A DNA stretch of 64,000 nt from Colwellia sp. MB3u-41 (GCF_014076845.1 NZ_JACGUT010000058.1:213694-277693), one strand, 5' to 3'. Counted from the first letter of the stretch, positions 45,075 through 55,270 are shown. The notes: generated by a model from the letters alone, not told the origin. A program made the numbers and translations.

Positions 45075-46144
45075 CACTTATCCTGCTCGGGAAAGTCATT
45101 ATTTGAAGGCCAAGCATTTAAAACAGCCTTGACGAGTGTTGCCAGTGGAATCGCGAAAAAAATCCCCCAAAAACCCCACATACCACCAAAGAGAATAACG
45201 GCCACAATAATAGTGACAGGATGTAAATTTACGGCTTCTGAAAACAATAAAGGGACAATAATATTACCGTCAATGGCTTGAATAATACCATAAGCGATCA
45301 TGACATAACCAAACTCACTGCCCGTACCAAATTGAAATAGCGCAACTAATAAGACAGGAAAAGTAACAATAGTTGCTCCAACATAGGGGACAAGAACAGA
45401 CAAGCCCACTAAGACGCCCAGTAAAACACCATAATTCAAGCCCAAAGCAACAAAAGCAATAGTAGAAGCAGCACCCACAATGATGATTTCAATAATCTTA
45501 CCACGAATATAATTCATGATTTGTCGATACATTTCATCGCCAACTTGCGTAGCCATTAAGCGCTCTTTAGGTAAGAACGAGGTAAAACTCGAGATTAATT
45601 CTTTCTTATCTTTTAAAAAGAAGAACACCATTAACGGTACTAAGATTAAATAAATCATTAACGCGACAATATCAGAAATAGAATTAAGTGAAGCTCTTAA
45701 GGCAACTTGTCCCCATTCAATTAATTTATCATTCACCGCTGATATTAAGGTTTCAATTTGCCCTGCATTGATTAAATCTGGATATTGTTCAGGAAGAGTC
45801 AGTAAATAAATTTGGCCTTGCGACACCATATAAGGCACTTCTTTTAACAAGTTACTACTTTGCTGCCATATAACGGGCATTAATCCTAAAATTCCCACTA
45901 AAGAAATACCAATAAATACTACAACAACTAAACTCACAGCAAATGTTCTTGATAAGCCTATATACATTAAGCGATGTACAGGTAGGTCTAATAAAAATGC
46001 AATGGCAATCGCAACAAATACTGGCATAAGTAAATTATTAAAGAAAAAAACAAATAAAAATGCACATAACAGTATAACCAGTAAAGTTACAGCATTAGGG
46101 TCAGAAAATTTACGTTTATACCATTGAGAAAATAATGAAACCAT
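45071..46144 (-). CDS. perM: PerM/AI-2E-type transporter (AI-2E transporter superfamily)
   Basis: 357 residues with about eight membrane helices in the PerM layout: an N-terminal pair, a cytoplasmic or coiled region (~110-150), then SDIVALMIYLILVPLMVFFFL and the conserved VLVPYVGATIV and GNIIVPLLFSEAVNLHPV blocks. E. coli perM sits between bcp and bepA just as here. Substrate is unproven for this subfamily. Confidence 0.92.
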   Translation of the reverse strand: MVSLFSQWYKRKFSDPNAVTLLVILLCAFLFVFFFNNLLMPVFVAIAIAFLLDLPVHRLMYIGLSRTFAVSLVVVVFIGISLVGILGLMPVIWQQSSNLLKEVPYMVSQGQIYLLTLPEQYPDLINAGQIETLISAVNDKLIEWGQVALRASLNSISDIVALMIYLILVPLMVFFFLKDKKELISSFTSFLPKERLMATQVGDEMYRQIMNYIRGKIIEIIIVGAASTIAFVALGLNYGVLLGVLVGLSVLVPYVGATIVTFPVLLVALFQFGTGSEFGYVMIAYGIIQAIDGNIIVPLLFSEAVNLHPVTIIVAVILFGGMWGFWGIFFAIPLATLVKAVLNAWPSNNDFPEQDKC

Positions 46145-46166
46145 TTATATTACTTACCTATTTGAT

Positions 46167-46412
46167 TTACGTGCGGTTAAAGGAAGTGTCATTCGCTTTT
46201 CGAATAAAAAGCTCAAGTGTGTTTTTTTCAAGCCAAGACTCATCATAGGTAAAGCCTTGTTTAGTTAATAATTTTGGAATATCTTTAATCGAACCTTGAT
46301 CAGATATTTTTAATAAACAAAAGTCATCATTCGACATTTTTTTTAACAGTAATCTTAATTGTACTAAAGGCACCGGACATTTTTCAGATCTGGCATCATA
46401 TTCATAGATCAT
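46167..46412 (-). CDS. TusA/SirA-family sulfur carrier-like protein
   Basis: 81 residues. The CPxP signature is in ARSEKCPVPLVQLRLLLKK, as in TusA, whose Cys carries persulfide for tRNA thiolation. The rest (SDQGSIKDIPKLLTKQGF) fits the family, though it is closer to the YeeD/TusA-like paralogues than to TusA itself. It is 22 bp upstream of perM on the same strand, so probably co-transcribed. Confidence 0.9.
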   Translation of the reverse strand: MIYEYDARSEKCPVPLVQLRLLLKKMSNDDFCLLKISDQGSIKDIPKLLTKQGFTYDESWLEKNTLELFIRKANDTSFNRT

Positions 46413-46564
46413 AAGTACCTATTACTTAAAAAGTCATCAGTTAACAACATTGCCACTAAATAACGATAAACAAACCTTTTGTTTGATTATCTAATTTGCG
46501 ACAATTGATTACAATCTTATTATATTATTTATTTTAATTTGATGAAAATAAATGCAGAGGTAAA

Positions 46565-47200
46565 ATGAAAGAATTACCGATAACATCTAATTTGAAAGAG
46601 ATTACCGCTTATAAAAAGAAACTTAATTGGGGTGATGTTCCAGCTATTTATCATATGGCGGCATCTTCGATTAGTGATATGGACGGCATTTTGACTCATG
46701 GTTTTGATAGTGCATACAAAGAACTATTTAACAAAAACAATTGGAACTATACACTTTTGGAAAGTACGAGTGATGGAAATGGCAACGTTACGGTCACAAA
46801 AAAACCACAAATAACCTTACAACATTATTATGATGAGCAAAATTATGAACTTCACTGTTTTCCGATAGTCGAAGGTGAACGGGTCTATGGAACATTATCA
46901 CAACATCCATTATGTCCCTTTACACAATGGTCACCTGAAAAAATGCAAATGCTGTTTAGGATTAGTAGCTTAATTTCCTTTATAGTTTTTACTTTTAAAA
47001 ACGGAGACCTAGCAGATTTAGCATTAATAAAGTACTCACATAAACGTGTTCAAGAATTAATACATGAACTCAGTAAATCATTTGAAATAGTCGATGTAAT
47101 CGGATATTCCATTGCAGATTTTTGTAAAGAGCTCTATCGAAGAAGACCTAACTTCACCATAGCTGATTTACTTGATAACCTTGACCCAAATACGGAATAG
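46565..47200 (+). CDS. Uncharacterised 211-residue protein
   Basis: I do not recognise the family. The product is soluble, with no signal peptide or membrane helix. The N-terminal ~140 residues alternate hydrophobic and polar in a GAF/PAS-like way (LHCFPIVEGERVYGTLSQ, MQMLFRISSLISFIVF), and a helical C-terminus (VQELIHELSKSFEIVDVIGY) follows. RBS GCAGAGG precedes the ATG. It sits divergent from tusA-like/perM and 5 bp before bepA, so it may be co-expressed with the latter. Confidence 0.8.
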   Translation: MKELPITSNLKEITAYKKKLNWGDVPAIYHMAASSISDMDGILTHGFDSAYKELFNKNNWNYTLLESTSDGNGNVTVTKKPQITLQHYYDEQNYELHCFPIVEGERVYGTLSQHPLCPFTQWSPEKMQMLFRISSLISFIVFTFKNGDLADLALIKYSHKRVQELIHELSKSFEIVDVIGYSIADFCKELYRRRPNFTIADLLDNLDPNTE

Positions 47201-47205
47201 TTAAT

Positions 47206-48675
47206 TTGCCTTATCAACCTATATTTAAATTAAAGTCATTATTATTTGCTTGCGCATTAACCACATTACTGGCGAGCCCTTACAGTTTTTCTCAAGATAA
47301 TAATAAAAACAAACTGCCCGAAATTGGCACGTCTGGCTTTAGTGTTTTATCAATAGATAAAGAGCGCCAAATTGGCGGTGCTATGATGCGTCATATTCGT
47401 GCTTCACAACCGCTAATTAATGACCCCGTTTTAAATGAATATATTAACGATTTAGGTAACCGTTTAGTCAAAAATGCTCAAGATGTAAATTACAGCTTTG
47501 AATTTTTTATTATTAGAAATAAAGAAATTAATGCCTTTGCTTTTTTTGGTGGGCATGTCGGTATTCATAGTGGTTTAATGACGCTCGCCGATACTGAAAG
47601 CGAATTAGCTTCAGTTATTGGCCATGAGATATCTCACGTTACCCAACGGCACTTAGCCCGAAGACTTGAGGCTCAAAGGAGAAATCAACCCCTAACAACC
47701 GCCGCAATGATTTCAGGTGTGTTACTTGCACTCGTCAATCCTTCTGTGGGCATGGCCGCATTAACAACGACAATGGCTGCATCACAACAATCAAGCATTA
47801 ACTTTACTCGTGGCAACGAACAAGAAGCAGACCGCGTAGGCATAACGCTCTTAGCACAAAGTGGATTCGACCCCCAAGGTGCGCCAGATTTTTTTGGTAA
47901 AATGGCCACCAAGTATCGCTATACATCAAAGCCACCTGCCATGCTTTTAACGCATCCAGTGCCTGAGTCTCGTATAGCAGACGCACGTATCCGTGCTCAT
48001 GGTTTAGAATCACGTCCTTCGGCGCCTAGCTTAGACTTCGCACTAGCAAAAGCACGTATTCAAGCTCGATACGAGTCAACACCCCAAGAAAATATTGCGA
48101 CTTTTGAAGATGATATAAAAAAACAAAGCTATACTTATAAAGTAGCTGTTAATTATGGTTTAGCCCTTTCACTTTTTGAAAATAAAGATTATCAAGACGC
48201 TAAAAAAATCCTTGAAAAATTAATAAGTGATGATAAGAACAACCTATTTTATGCTGACGCGCTAACCGATGTTTACATTAAGACAAAAGAAATAGATAAA
48301 GCGCTAGTTATGCTCAATGAGCTAAACTTACTGATGCCTAACAACCAAGTTGTTACTTTAAACTATGCCAACGCTTTGCTTGAAAATGAAAAATTTTCAG
48401 CTGCGGAGGTTCTTTTACAAGACTTCCTATTAGTTAAGCCCGGTAACTTTATCGCTTATGACATTTTGACGACTGTCTATCAGAAACAGGATAAAAAAGC
48501 GCTGATGCATGCCACCAAAGGAGAAGTTTTCGCTCTTTTAGGCGCATATTCGCGCGCTGTTGATGAATTACAGACTGGCTATAATTTTACAGAAAATCAA
48601 CCCATTGTCGAAAAACGTATTAAAGCACGAATTTTACAACTTCAAGATCAAGAACAAAAACTAAAAAGGCTATAA
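47206..48675 (+). CDS. bepA: Periplasmic M48 metallopeptidase/chaperone BepA
   Basis: 489 residues from TTG 47206, giving a signal peptide ending SPYSFSQ. The M48 zinc motif is VIGHEISHVTQRHLARR with the third ligand in GNEQEADRVGITLLA. The C-terminal half (~310-480) consists of TPR-like helices (YGLALSLFENKDYQDAKKIL). E. coli BepA assists LptD/outer-membrane protein assembly and degrades misfolded forms. yfgD follows, as in E. coli. Confidence 0.95.
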   Translation: MPYQPIFKLKSLLFACALTTLLASPYSFSQDNNKNKLPEIGTSGFSVLSIDKERQIGGAMMRHIRASQPLINDPVLNEYINDLGNRLVKNAQDVNYSFEFFIIRNKEINAFAFFGGHVGIHSGLMTLADTESELASVIGHEISHVTQRHLARRLEAQRRNQPLTTAAMISGVLLALVNPSVGMAALTTTMAASQQSSINFTRGNEQEADRVGITLLAQSGFDPQGAPDFFGKMATKYRYTSKPPAMLLTHPVPESRIADARIRAHGLESRPSAPSLDFALAKARIQARYESTPQENIATFEDDIKKQSYTYKVAVNYGLALSLFENKDYQDAKKILEKLISDDKNNLFYADALTDVYIKTKEIDKALVMLNELNLLMPNNQVVTLNYANALLENEKFSAAEVLLQDFLLVKPGNFIAYDILTTVYQKQDKKALMHATKGEVFALLGAYSRAVDELQTGYNFTENQPIVEKRIKARILQLQDQEQKLKRL

Positions 48676-48775
48676 TCCGGCATTACTTGCATTATCCGAA
48701 TAGGATGAAGAACCTCTCATTCAAAAGATAAAGCAAATATAATTATTTACTTTTACACGCTATTGAGATTAAAAC

Positions 48776-49114
48776 ATGTTAACGATTTATCACAACCCTC
48801 GTTGTTCAAAAAGCCGTCAAACATTGACGTTGATTGAAGAAAATAATCAAGAAGTTTGTATTGTAGAATATTTAAAAAACCCCCTAGATGAATCTACCAT
48901 CAGATTACTTTTATCACGTTTAAATGTTTCACCTATCGAGATGATGCGCACTAAAGATAATGCGTTTAAAGAACAGAACCTAGCGGGTGCTTCGGATGAA
49001 CAGCTAATAACAGCAATGATGAATTCGCCTAAACTTATTGAACGTCCAATTGTGACTACGCAGACGAAAGCAATCATTGGTCGTCCTCCTGAAAACGTAA
49101 TCACACTCTTTTAA
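48776..49114 (+). CDS. arsC: Arsenate reductase (glutaredoxin-dependent), ArsC/YfgD-like
   Basis: 112 residues. The catalytic Cys is in YHNPRCSKSRQTLTLIE; RxR-type residues lie in SPKLIERPIVTTQTKAIIGR. The synteny BepA-ArsC-like(YfgD)-Hda is that of E. coli, so this is the YfgD-type member; true arsenate resistance is uncertain. It starts 100 bp after bepA. Confidence 0.9.
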   Translation: MLTIYHNPRCSKSRQTLTLIEENNQEVCIVEYLKNPLDESTIRLLLSRLNVSPIEMMRTKDNAFKEQNLAGASDEQLITAMMNSPKLIERPIVTTQTKAIIGRPPENVITLF

Positions 49115-49168
49115 TTTTACTCTCTTTAATATTTTGGCGATAAATGTCTCGTCAATAGGATAACTTTC

Positions 49169-49567
49169 ATGAATAAAACACAGCGATTCTCAACACCAAC
49201 CCTAAAAAAAATCACCTTAAGTGGATATTTTTCTTTATTATTTTTTATGCCGCTTTGGCTGCTTTATTTAAACCCTTCACAAGGCTTGTCACCCATATTA
49301 AGTTTATGCCTATTTACCGTGCCACTTTTATTTCCATTAAAGGGGCTACTTGCTGGCAACCCATATACTTATGCTTGGTCAAGTTTTGTTGTTATGATTT
49401 ATTTTTTACACAGCTTGACAACGTTATGGGTGTCTCCAGAAGACGTAGTATGGGCGTCATTAGAGCTGATATTTGCAACGACTATGTTTATTGGTGGGAG
49501 TTATTACGCTAAATATAGAGGTCAGGAACTAGGTTTGAGCATCAGAAAAGAAAAAGAAAAAACGTAA
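49169..49567 (+). CDS. DUF2069 inner membrane protein
   Basis: 132 residues with four hydrophobic helices; the blocks LYLNPSQGLSP, PLLFPLKGLLAGNPYTYAWSS and WVSPEDVVWASLELIF are typical of DUF2069, a family often found next to arsC/yfgD. Function unknown. It starts 54 bp after arsC on the same strand. Confidence 0.85.
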   Translation: MNKTQRFSTPTLKKITLSGYFSLLFFMPLWLLYLNPSQGLSPILSLCLFTVPLLFPLKGLLAGNPYTYAWSSFVVMIYFLHSLTTLWVSPEDVVWASLELIFATTMFIGGSYYAKYRGQELGLSIRKEKEKT

Positions 49568-49577
49568 CTCATCTGAG

Positions 49578-49609
49578 GAAACGCTATTGAAAAAATAGCG
49601 TTTCTATTT
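49578..49609 (+). terminator. Rho-independent terminator after the DUF2069 gene
   Basis: Perfect 11-bp stem GAAACGCTATT / AATAGCGTTTC with a 5-base loop, followed by TATTTA. It separates the bepA-arsC-DUF2069 run from the lipoprotein gene that starts at 49621. Confidence 0.75.
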
Positions 49610-49620
49610 AAGGATTAACA

Positions 49621-51474
49621 GTGAAAAAAATTCTCTCTATTGCAATATTACTCTCTCTTTTATTTGCTTGTAACAATAATAGTGAATCAACTAAAATTGT
49701 TACAACGGATAATGAGGTGAAAATAGATCAAGCAGTAGAATTGGTTGTTTTTGCGCCGACAAGTGATATTACGAATATTATTTGGACGCAAACAGCTGGC
49801 GAGCCCGTTACTTTTTTAGCCTTCACAAGCAAGGTTATCGCTTTTACTCCTATCGTTGCAGGAGCATATAGCTTTAATGTTTCATTTGAACTTGCTGATG
49901 GTAGCAAAGAAAATCTGACTCATTCTATTACGGTATTCAGTGAACAAAGCCAAATTTCTGCTCGTTTAGGACATGCCACTCTAGAAGGCAGTAAAGTTTC
50001 ATTAAGGGCTTCAATAACAAGCGAACTTTCAGTAAACACTTTAGTTTGGCAGCAAACCTCTGGACCAGAGGTTAATTTTACGGCCAAAAAAACCAATGGT
50101 GATTATGCTGTATTCTTTAATGCGCCAGAGGTCACTAAAGATACCTTATTAGAATTTACCGTGACTTCTGGAGCTTATAGCGACAAAGTAGCTATTCTTG
50201 TTGAAAAAGCAGACCTAATAGATACCGAATCAAAAGATACCGCTTATACCGAGCGTTTAGCCCATGTATTCCCGTTCGTTAAAAACTCTTCTTATGCCGA
50301 TGTACTTGTTGACTGTGTTTATAGCAACAAAATAAATTTTAATAAAACCTGCTCGTTTGATACCCTACCTTTAATTGCCCACGATACAACCACACCGACA
50401 ATTGACGACATAATGGATCGAGTAGTCGTTTCTCATTATTGGATGGGAGAAAGATTTAAGGCATTTCTTGAAAGTTTTGATCCAAACAATGATTTCAAAA
50501 ACTTACTCAGAGCCAATACCGCCATTGTTATTTCTTATGATATCAGACCTTCATATTACTGGGTGGTGAGTGGCGCTATTCACTTAGATGCTAACTATTT
50601 TTGGTTAACACCCGACGAACGAGACACAATAAATCAGGCACCAGATTATAGAGCATCATTTGGTCGTGATCTCAATTTTGCAATGCCATGGCGTTATGTA
50701 AAAAACAACAATTACACTACAAATTATTTTTCTGAGAATGTCCGAACGACTCGAGAACCAGAGGATGTTTTATATAGTTTAACCGCTTTAATGTACCATG
50801 AACTTGCTCATGCAAATGACTTTTTCCCCAGTAGTGTTTGGTCAAGTTTAAACAGAAATGAACCGATTTTATCTGTGGCACAACGCATATCTGACAATAC
50901 TGGATTTAAATCAGATCAACTTAAAAGTACACTACCATTGTTCGGTGATGAAATGTTAGCTTTAGCGCAAGTACGCTTTCATGGTGTGGACGCCACGGAT
51001 ACCCAAAAATCTTATCAGCCTAATGATGTCAGCACATTCTTTAGTCGCGAAAGTGCCCCGCAATTTTATAACTACTCAAGTATTCGTGAAGATTACGCCA
51101 TGCTTTTTGACGGTTTTATGATGCAAACTCGTTTTGGTATTAGCCGAGATGTAGCCATAACAAACGCCCCAAAAAACACAACTGAACGTTATATCGTAAA
51201 CTGGGGACAACGTGGACGCATTGGTGAAGAAAACATTAAACCTCGCGTATTATTTGCCGTAAGTCATATTTTACCTGAAGTAGCTGATGTACAAAGCCTA
51301 GTGGGTAATTTACCTGACCCTATCATGATGAATATGGGAGAAAGTTGGGATGATAATCTAACCATTAGCCCATTTACAAAAGAGCTGTCAGCACTGAAAA
51401 AAGTTTCAGCTCAGAAAACAGAAAGACGCTTTATTCAACATGAGTTTTATGAAAAACCCAGCCCTTTAAAATAA
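49621..51474 (+). CDS. Large lipoprotein with Ig/PKD-like repeats and a HELAH zinc-binding motif
   Basis: 617 residues starting GTG. The signal ends LSLLFAC, so the Cys at residue ~17 should be lipidated. Two Ig/PKD-like units follow (~25-110 and ~110-200; TQTAGEPVTFL and QQTSGPEVNFT are matching segments). The C-terminal part contains MYHELAHANDF at about residue 393, an HExxH motif suggesting a zinc peptidase, though no family could be named and the third ligand is not clear. It lies in the otherwise conserved yfgD-hda interval and converges with hda, overlapping it by 9 bp. Confidence 0.85.
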   Translation: MKKILSIAILLSLLFACNNNSESTKIVTTDNEVKIDQAVELVVFAPTSDITNIIWTQTAGEPVTFLAFTSKVIAFTPIVAGAYSFNVSFELADGSKENLTHSITVFSEQSQISARLGHATLEGSKVSLRASITSELSVNTLVWQQTSGPEVNFTAKKTNGDYAVFFNAPEVTKDTLLEFTVTSGAYSDKVAILVEKADLIDTESKDTAYTERLAHVFPFVKNSSYADVLVDCVYSNKINFNKTCSFDTLPLIAHDTTTPTIDDIMDRVVVSHYWMGERFKAFLESFDPNNDFKNLLRANTAIVISYDIRPSYYWVVSGAIHLDANYFWLTPDERDTINQAPDYRASFGRDLNFAMPWRYVKNNNYTTNYFSENVRTTREPEDVLYSLTALMYHELAHANDFFPSSVWSSLNRNEPILSVAQRISDNTGFKSDQLKSTLPLFGDEMLALAQVRFHGVDATDTQKSYQPNDVSTFFSRESAPQFYNYSSIREDYAMLFDGFMMQTRFGISRDVAITNAPKNTTERYIVNWGQRGRIGEENIKPRVLFAVSHILPEVADVQSLVGNLPDPIMMNMGESWDDNLTISPFTKELSALKKVSAQKTERRFIQHEFYEKPSPLK

Positions 51475-52182
51475 GATAGCTTTAATGAATGGAATAGTGA
51501 TTTTACGCTGTTCTCTTATTGAAGCTTCGTCAAGCTCCCCTAGGGCTAAGATCAAGTGACTCATTTCACGTGATAAGTGACTAAGTAAATACTTAGCAAC
51601 TTCATCTGTTAATAATAAACCGCGTTGCTGCGCCCTAAACTTTAACGCGATTAATTTTTCTTCGTCATCGAGGGGCTTTATTTGCTCTGTCATTCCCCAT
51701 GACAATCGCGAAACGAGGTCCGCTAAACCTAGCTTCAATTGTGACACACTCTGGTCACCCGTAATGATTAAACGCTTGTTCTGCTCGATAACGCGATTAA
51801 ACAAATCAAAAACTGCCCGTTGCCAAAGTTTATCACCTGCAATTAATTGCACATCGTCGAGGCAAATTAGATCGATATTTTCTAACCCGTCTAACACTTC
51901 AACTGACAACTGTTTTAATTCAGAAAACGATAAACAAAACGATGACAACCCCAATTTTTCAGCAAAAGTACAACTGGCATGTAACAAGTGTGATTTACCT
52001 ACTCCAGACATGCCAAATAAATAAAAACTATTAACATGCGCTGATTCAACAACGTGGTTGCCAGCTTTGATAAATGACTTTAACTGTTCAGTTGCAGAGT
52101 AATTAGCAATACTTTGAAAACTTGAAAAGGTTTCATCATCGGGCAGTTGAACGGACAAGGTTAATTGAGAAGTGACTTTCAC
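51466..52182 (-). CDS. hda: DnaA regulatory inactivator Hda
   Basis: 238 residues, starting GTG 52182, which overlaps the upstream stop as TAGTG and has GGAAA 7 bases ahead; a TTG four codons earlier is also possible. Blocks LSVQLPDDETFSSFQS (clamp-binding QLxLPL-like region), the Walker-type GMSGVGKSHLLHA, DLICLDDVQLIAG and DLVSRLSWGM identify Hda, which with the sliding clamp hydrolyses DnaA-ATP after initiation. Confidence 0.95.
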   Translation of the reverse strand: MKVTSQLTLSVQLPDDETFSSFQSIANYSATEQLKSFIKAGNHVVESAHVNSFYLFGMSGVGKSHLLHASCTFAEKLGLSSFCLSFSELKQLSVEVLDGLENIDLICLDDVQLIAGDKLWQRAVFDLFNRVIEQNKRLIITGDQSVSQLKLGLADLVSRLSWGMTEQIKPLDDEEKLIALKFRAQQRGLLLTDEVAKYLLSHLSREMSHLILALGELDEASIREQRKITIPFIKAILF

Positions 52183-53372
52183 TATGGTTTCCAATAAAAA
52201 ACAGGTATCGCATCAATCACTTTTTCTGCAAGTGGGTCAACAAAACGATCTAATTGCTTATTCAGTTTTAATGAAGCAATAAATGCTTGCCCTGAACTCT
52301 TTAATGCTAATTCAAAACGACGATTTTCACCTGAAGCATTGAGTAACTTAACTGACTTAACAGATGATAATTGTTCAAGGAATCGTTCAACTTCAATGAA
52401 AGTTTGCAATGATGAAATATTGGCAACATCAATAATATAATTATGATCAACATCACTATTTAGAGCGTATTTTTGATAAATTTTATCACTAATAAGCGAA
52501 AGTGCTTTTTGTAATAATTCATCAGGGGAATTGCCATAGCTAATATCACCAAAGATTTGTGCACCAATTTGATCACGATTGTAACCCTGGGCATCGGCAA
52601 TAAAACTCCAATCTAATGCATATTGCTGTGTCTCTTTGGGGCACAGTAGACAATCGTCAACTTGCCCAAAATTGTCTTTTTTTGGCAATAAACTACTGTT
52701 TGATAAACGAATAATAATAATAGATTCTGGATTATAACGTTGTGAGCCTGCTTGGACTTGTGCGGCAAAGCGCCCCCACACATCAAAAGTTGAAATATTA
52801 TTGACATCCGTTAAATCCATTAACGGCATTAAAATAGGTAGGCCTCTAAGTGTAGAAAATTGTTCGACTGTTATAGGTAAATTGTAAGTTATTGGTGAAG
52901 CGGTATTCTCAGAAAAAGATGAATGCGTTGCATTAGATATGGTCGTTCGCTGCAAACCATTCTCTTCCACGAGCCATAATAAGATTTGAGGCCGTAAACT
53001 TCCCCATATTGGTGCACTTGCTTGTTCAAACAGCTGATTAATTTTACTTTCATCAAAGGTAACTAAAAGTTCAGTCTTATCGGCGTTACGTTGATAACGA
53101 TATTTAACAACATATCGATTGTAATTTCTCAGGCCTTCTTTTATGGCTGAGTTTGATAATAATGCTTGTTGACCACCAACTTTTAGCACAACAGCACCCA
53201 TTGCTAGTTTCAATGCACGCTTCTGCTCTGAGTTGGTTTGTGAGCTTACTATAACCTTTGCGTTGTATAAGTTTTTAACTTCGACAGCCGGAGCCTGCAC
53301 TGAAGCAAAGAAAAGACTTAAAGCAACAACTAATACAATGAAATATCTAAACATATTATTTAAGTTGACCAT
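52182..53372 (-). CDS. DUF2066 periplasmic/envelope protein
   Basis: 396 residues. A hydrophobic N-terminus (YFIVLVVALSLFFASVQAPA) is a probable signal peptide. The following blocks, LYNAKVIVSSQTNSEQKRAL and LSNSAIKEGLRNYNRYV, fit DUF2066, a family usually next to hda or purM. Function unknown. The start might be ATG 53354, seven codons into the frame. It is translationally coupled to hda. Confidence 0.88.
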   Translation of the reverse strand: MVNLNNMFRYFIVLVVALSLFFASVQAPAVEVKNLYNAKVIVSSQTNSEQKRALKLAMGAVVLKVGGQQALLSNSAIKEGLRNYNRYVVKYRYQRNADKTELLVTFDESKINQLFEQASAPIWGSLRPQILLWLVEENGLQRTTISNATHSSFSENTASPITYNLPITVEQFSTLRGLPILMPLMDLTDVNNISTFDVWGRFAAQVQAGSQRYNPESIIIIRLSNSSLLPKKDNFGQVDDCLLCPKETQQYALDWSFIADAQGYNRDQIGAQIFGDISYGNSPDELLQKALSLISDKIYQKYALNSDVDHNYIIDVANISSLQTFIEVERFLEQLSSVKSVKLLNASGENRRFELALKSSGQAFIASLKLNKQLDRFVDPLAEKVIDAIPVFYWKP

Positions 53373-53513
53373 TTTTATATGTAAGATCTTATCATAGTGT
53401 TAATCAATTTAAATACTAATAAAAAATAATTTATTATAAAGATTTTCACCACGCCATTGCGCTGGTAGAATGCGCCATTAAAGTTCTTATGCTAATTAAT
53501 TGAGGTTTCCCCC

Positions 53514-54560
53514 GTGAGCGAACAAAAACAGTCTCTAAGCTATAAAGATGCTGGCGTTGATATAGATGCAGGTAACGCCCTAGTAGAAAACATTAAAGGT
53601 GCGGTAAAACGTACAACTCGTCCTGAAGTGATGAGTGGTTTAGGTGGTTTTGGATCTGTATGCCGAATACCAACTGGTTATAAAGAACCTGTAATGGTTG
53701 CGGGAACAGATGGTGTAGGTACAAAATTACGCTTGGCTATTGATTTAAAGAAACATGACACGGTTGGTATCGATTTAGTGGCTATGTGTGTAAATGATCT
53801 CATTGTTCAAGGTGCTGAGCCTTTATTCTTCTTAGATTATTATGCAACAGACAAGCTTGATGTTGATGTTGCGTCAGCAGTTGTTGCTGGCATTGCTGAT
53901 GGCTGTGTTTTATCAAACTGTGCTTTGGTTGGTGGTGAAACAGCTGAAATGCCAGGTATGTATCACAAAGGTGATTACGACATTGCCGGTTTTTGTGTGG
54001 GTATCGCTGAAAAGTCACGTTTAATTGATGGCACAAAAGTAGCTTCAGGCGACCAATTAATTGCTTTAGCCTCTTCTGGTGCACATTCAAATGGTTTCTC
54101 ATTAATTCGTAAAGTATTAGAAGTAAACAAAACAGATACAAATGAGTTACTAAATGGTAAATCAATTGGTGACCATTTGATTGAACCAACCAAGATTTAT
54201 GTGAAATCTGTTTTAGAATTGCATAAAGAAGTTGATATACATGCTTTATCACATATTACAGGTGGTGGCTTTTGGGAGAATATTCCGCGTGTACTTCCAG
54301 AAAGTGCACAAGCTATTATTGACGGTAACAGCTGGCAGTGGCCTGAAATTTTCAATTGGCTACAAGAGAAAGGTAATATTACGACGCACGAAATGTACCG
54401 TACCTTCAACTGTGGTGTTGGTATGATTATCGTAGTTCCTGCAGATGATCTTGCAAAAAGTATTGAAATTTTATCCGCTCATGGTGAAAACGCATGGCAC
54501 ATTGGCGAAATTGCTGATATGCAAACTGGCGCTGAACAAGTAGTGATCAATAAAGGTTAA
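53514..54560 (+). CDS. purM: Phosphoribosylformylglycinamidine cyclo-ligase
   Basis: 348 residues from GTG 53514 (GAGG upstream). PurM makes AIR in purine synthesis. [43 protein letters not shown] and [13 protein letters not shown] are diagnostic. purN follows after 4 bp, the classic purMN operon. No clear PurR operator was seen upstream. Confidence 0.98.
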   Translation: MSEQKQSLSYKDAGVDIDAGNALVENIKGAVKRTTRPEVMSGLGGFGSVCRIPTGYKEPVMVAGTDGVGTKLRLAIDLKKHDTVGIDLVAMCVNDLIVQGAEPLFFLDYYATDKLDVDVASAVVAGIADGCVLSNCALVGGETAEMPGMYHKGDYDIAGFCVGIAEKSRLIDGTKVASGDQLIALASSGAHSNGFSLIRKVLEVNKTDTNELLNGKSIGDHLIEPTKIYVKSVLELHKEVDIHALSHITGGGFWENIPRVLPESAQAIIDGNSWQWPEIFNWLQEKGNITTHEMYRTFNCGVGMIIVVPADDLAKSIEILSAHGENAWHIGEIADMQTGAEQVVINKG

Positions 54561-54564
54561 TTTT

Positions 54565-55236
54565 ATGCCATCAAAGAACATACAAGCCAGCAATTTATCA
54601 AGTAATATTGTTGTGCTAATTTCTGGTGGCGGCACAAATTTACAGGCGATTATAGACGCCTGTAAATCTGCTGATTACCCAGGAAAAGTTGTTGGGGTTA
54701 TTTCAAATAAAGCAGATGCTTATGGCTTAACTCGCGCTGAAAATTCAGGCATAGACCATTGTGTGCTTTCTCATAAAGACTTTGACAGTAGAGAAATTTA
54801 CGACCAATCATTAATCAAGAAAATTGATTTATATCAGGCTGACATTGTTGTTTTAGCTGGTTTTATGAGAATATTAACACCACAGTTTGTACAGCATTAC
54901 CAGGGTAAGTTAATCAACATCCACCCATCTTTATTACCTAAATACCAAGGTTTACATACGCACCAACGTGCCATTGATGCCGGAGATAATGAGCATGGTG
55001 TTAGTGTGCATTATGTTACAGAAGAACTCGATGGTGGTCCCGTAATATTACAAGCAAAAGTACCAATTTTTGAAGGTGATACCGCTGATGACCTGGCACT
55101 TAGAGTTCACGAACAAGAACATAGAATTTATCCTTTAGTGGTAAAATGGTGTTGTAATCAGCGCATTTCTATGCACAATGACACTGTACTTTTTGAAGGT
55201 AATGCACTGCCTGCTTCTGGTTATGCGAGTGATTAA
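54565..55236 (+). CDS. purN: Phosphoribosylglycinamide formyltransferase
   Basis: 223 residues. Transfers the formyl group of 10-formyl-THF to GAR. Recognised by VVLISGGGTNLQAIIDAC, VLAGFMRILTPQFVQHY, the catalytic INIHPSLLPKYQGLHTH and SVHYVTEELDGGPVI (Asn, His and Asp of the active site). It is slightly longer at both ends than E. coli PurN. Confidence 0.98.
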   Translation: MPSKNIQASNLSSNIVVLISGGGTNLQAIIDACKSADYPGKVVGVISNKADAYGLTRAENSGIDHCVLSHKDFDSREIYDQSLIKKIDLYQADIVVLAGFMRILTPQFVQHYQGKLINIHPSLLPKYQGLHTHQRAIDAGDNEHGVSVHYVTEELDGGPVILQAKVPIFEGDTADDLALRVHEQEHRIYPLVVKWCCNQRISMHNDTVLFEGNALPASGYASD

Positions 55237-55270
55237 ATAAAATATTAAATGATGAGTTATAGGTAAATAA

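Noticed and set aside
53800..54252. 150-codon minus-strand frame inside purM
   Set aside because: His/Gln/Leu-rich composition and full overlap with conserved PurM indicate an antisense artefact.
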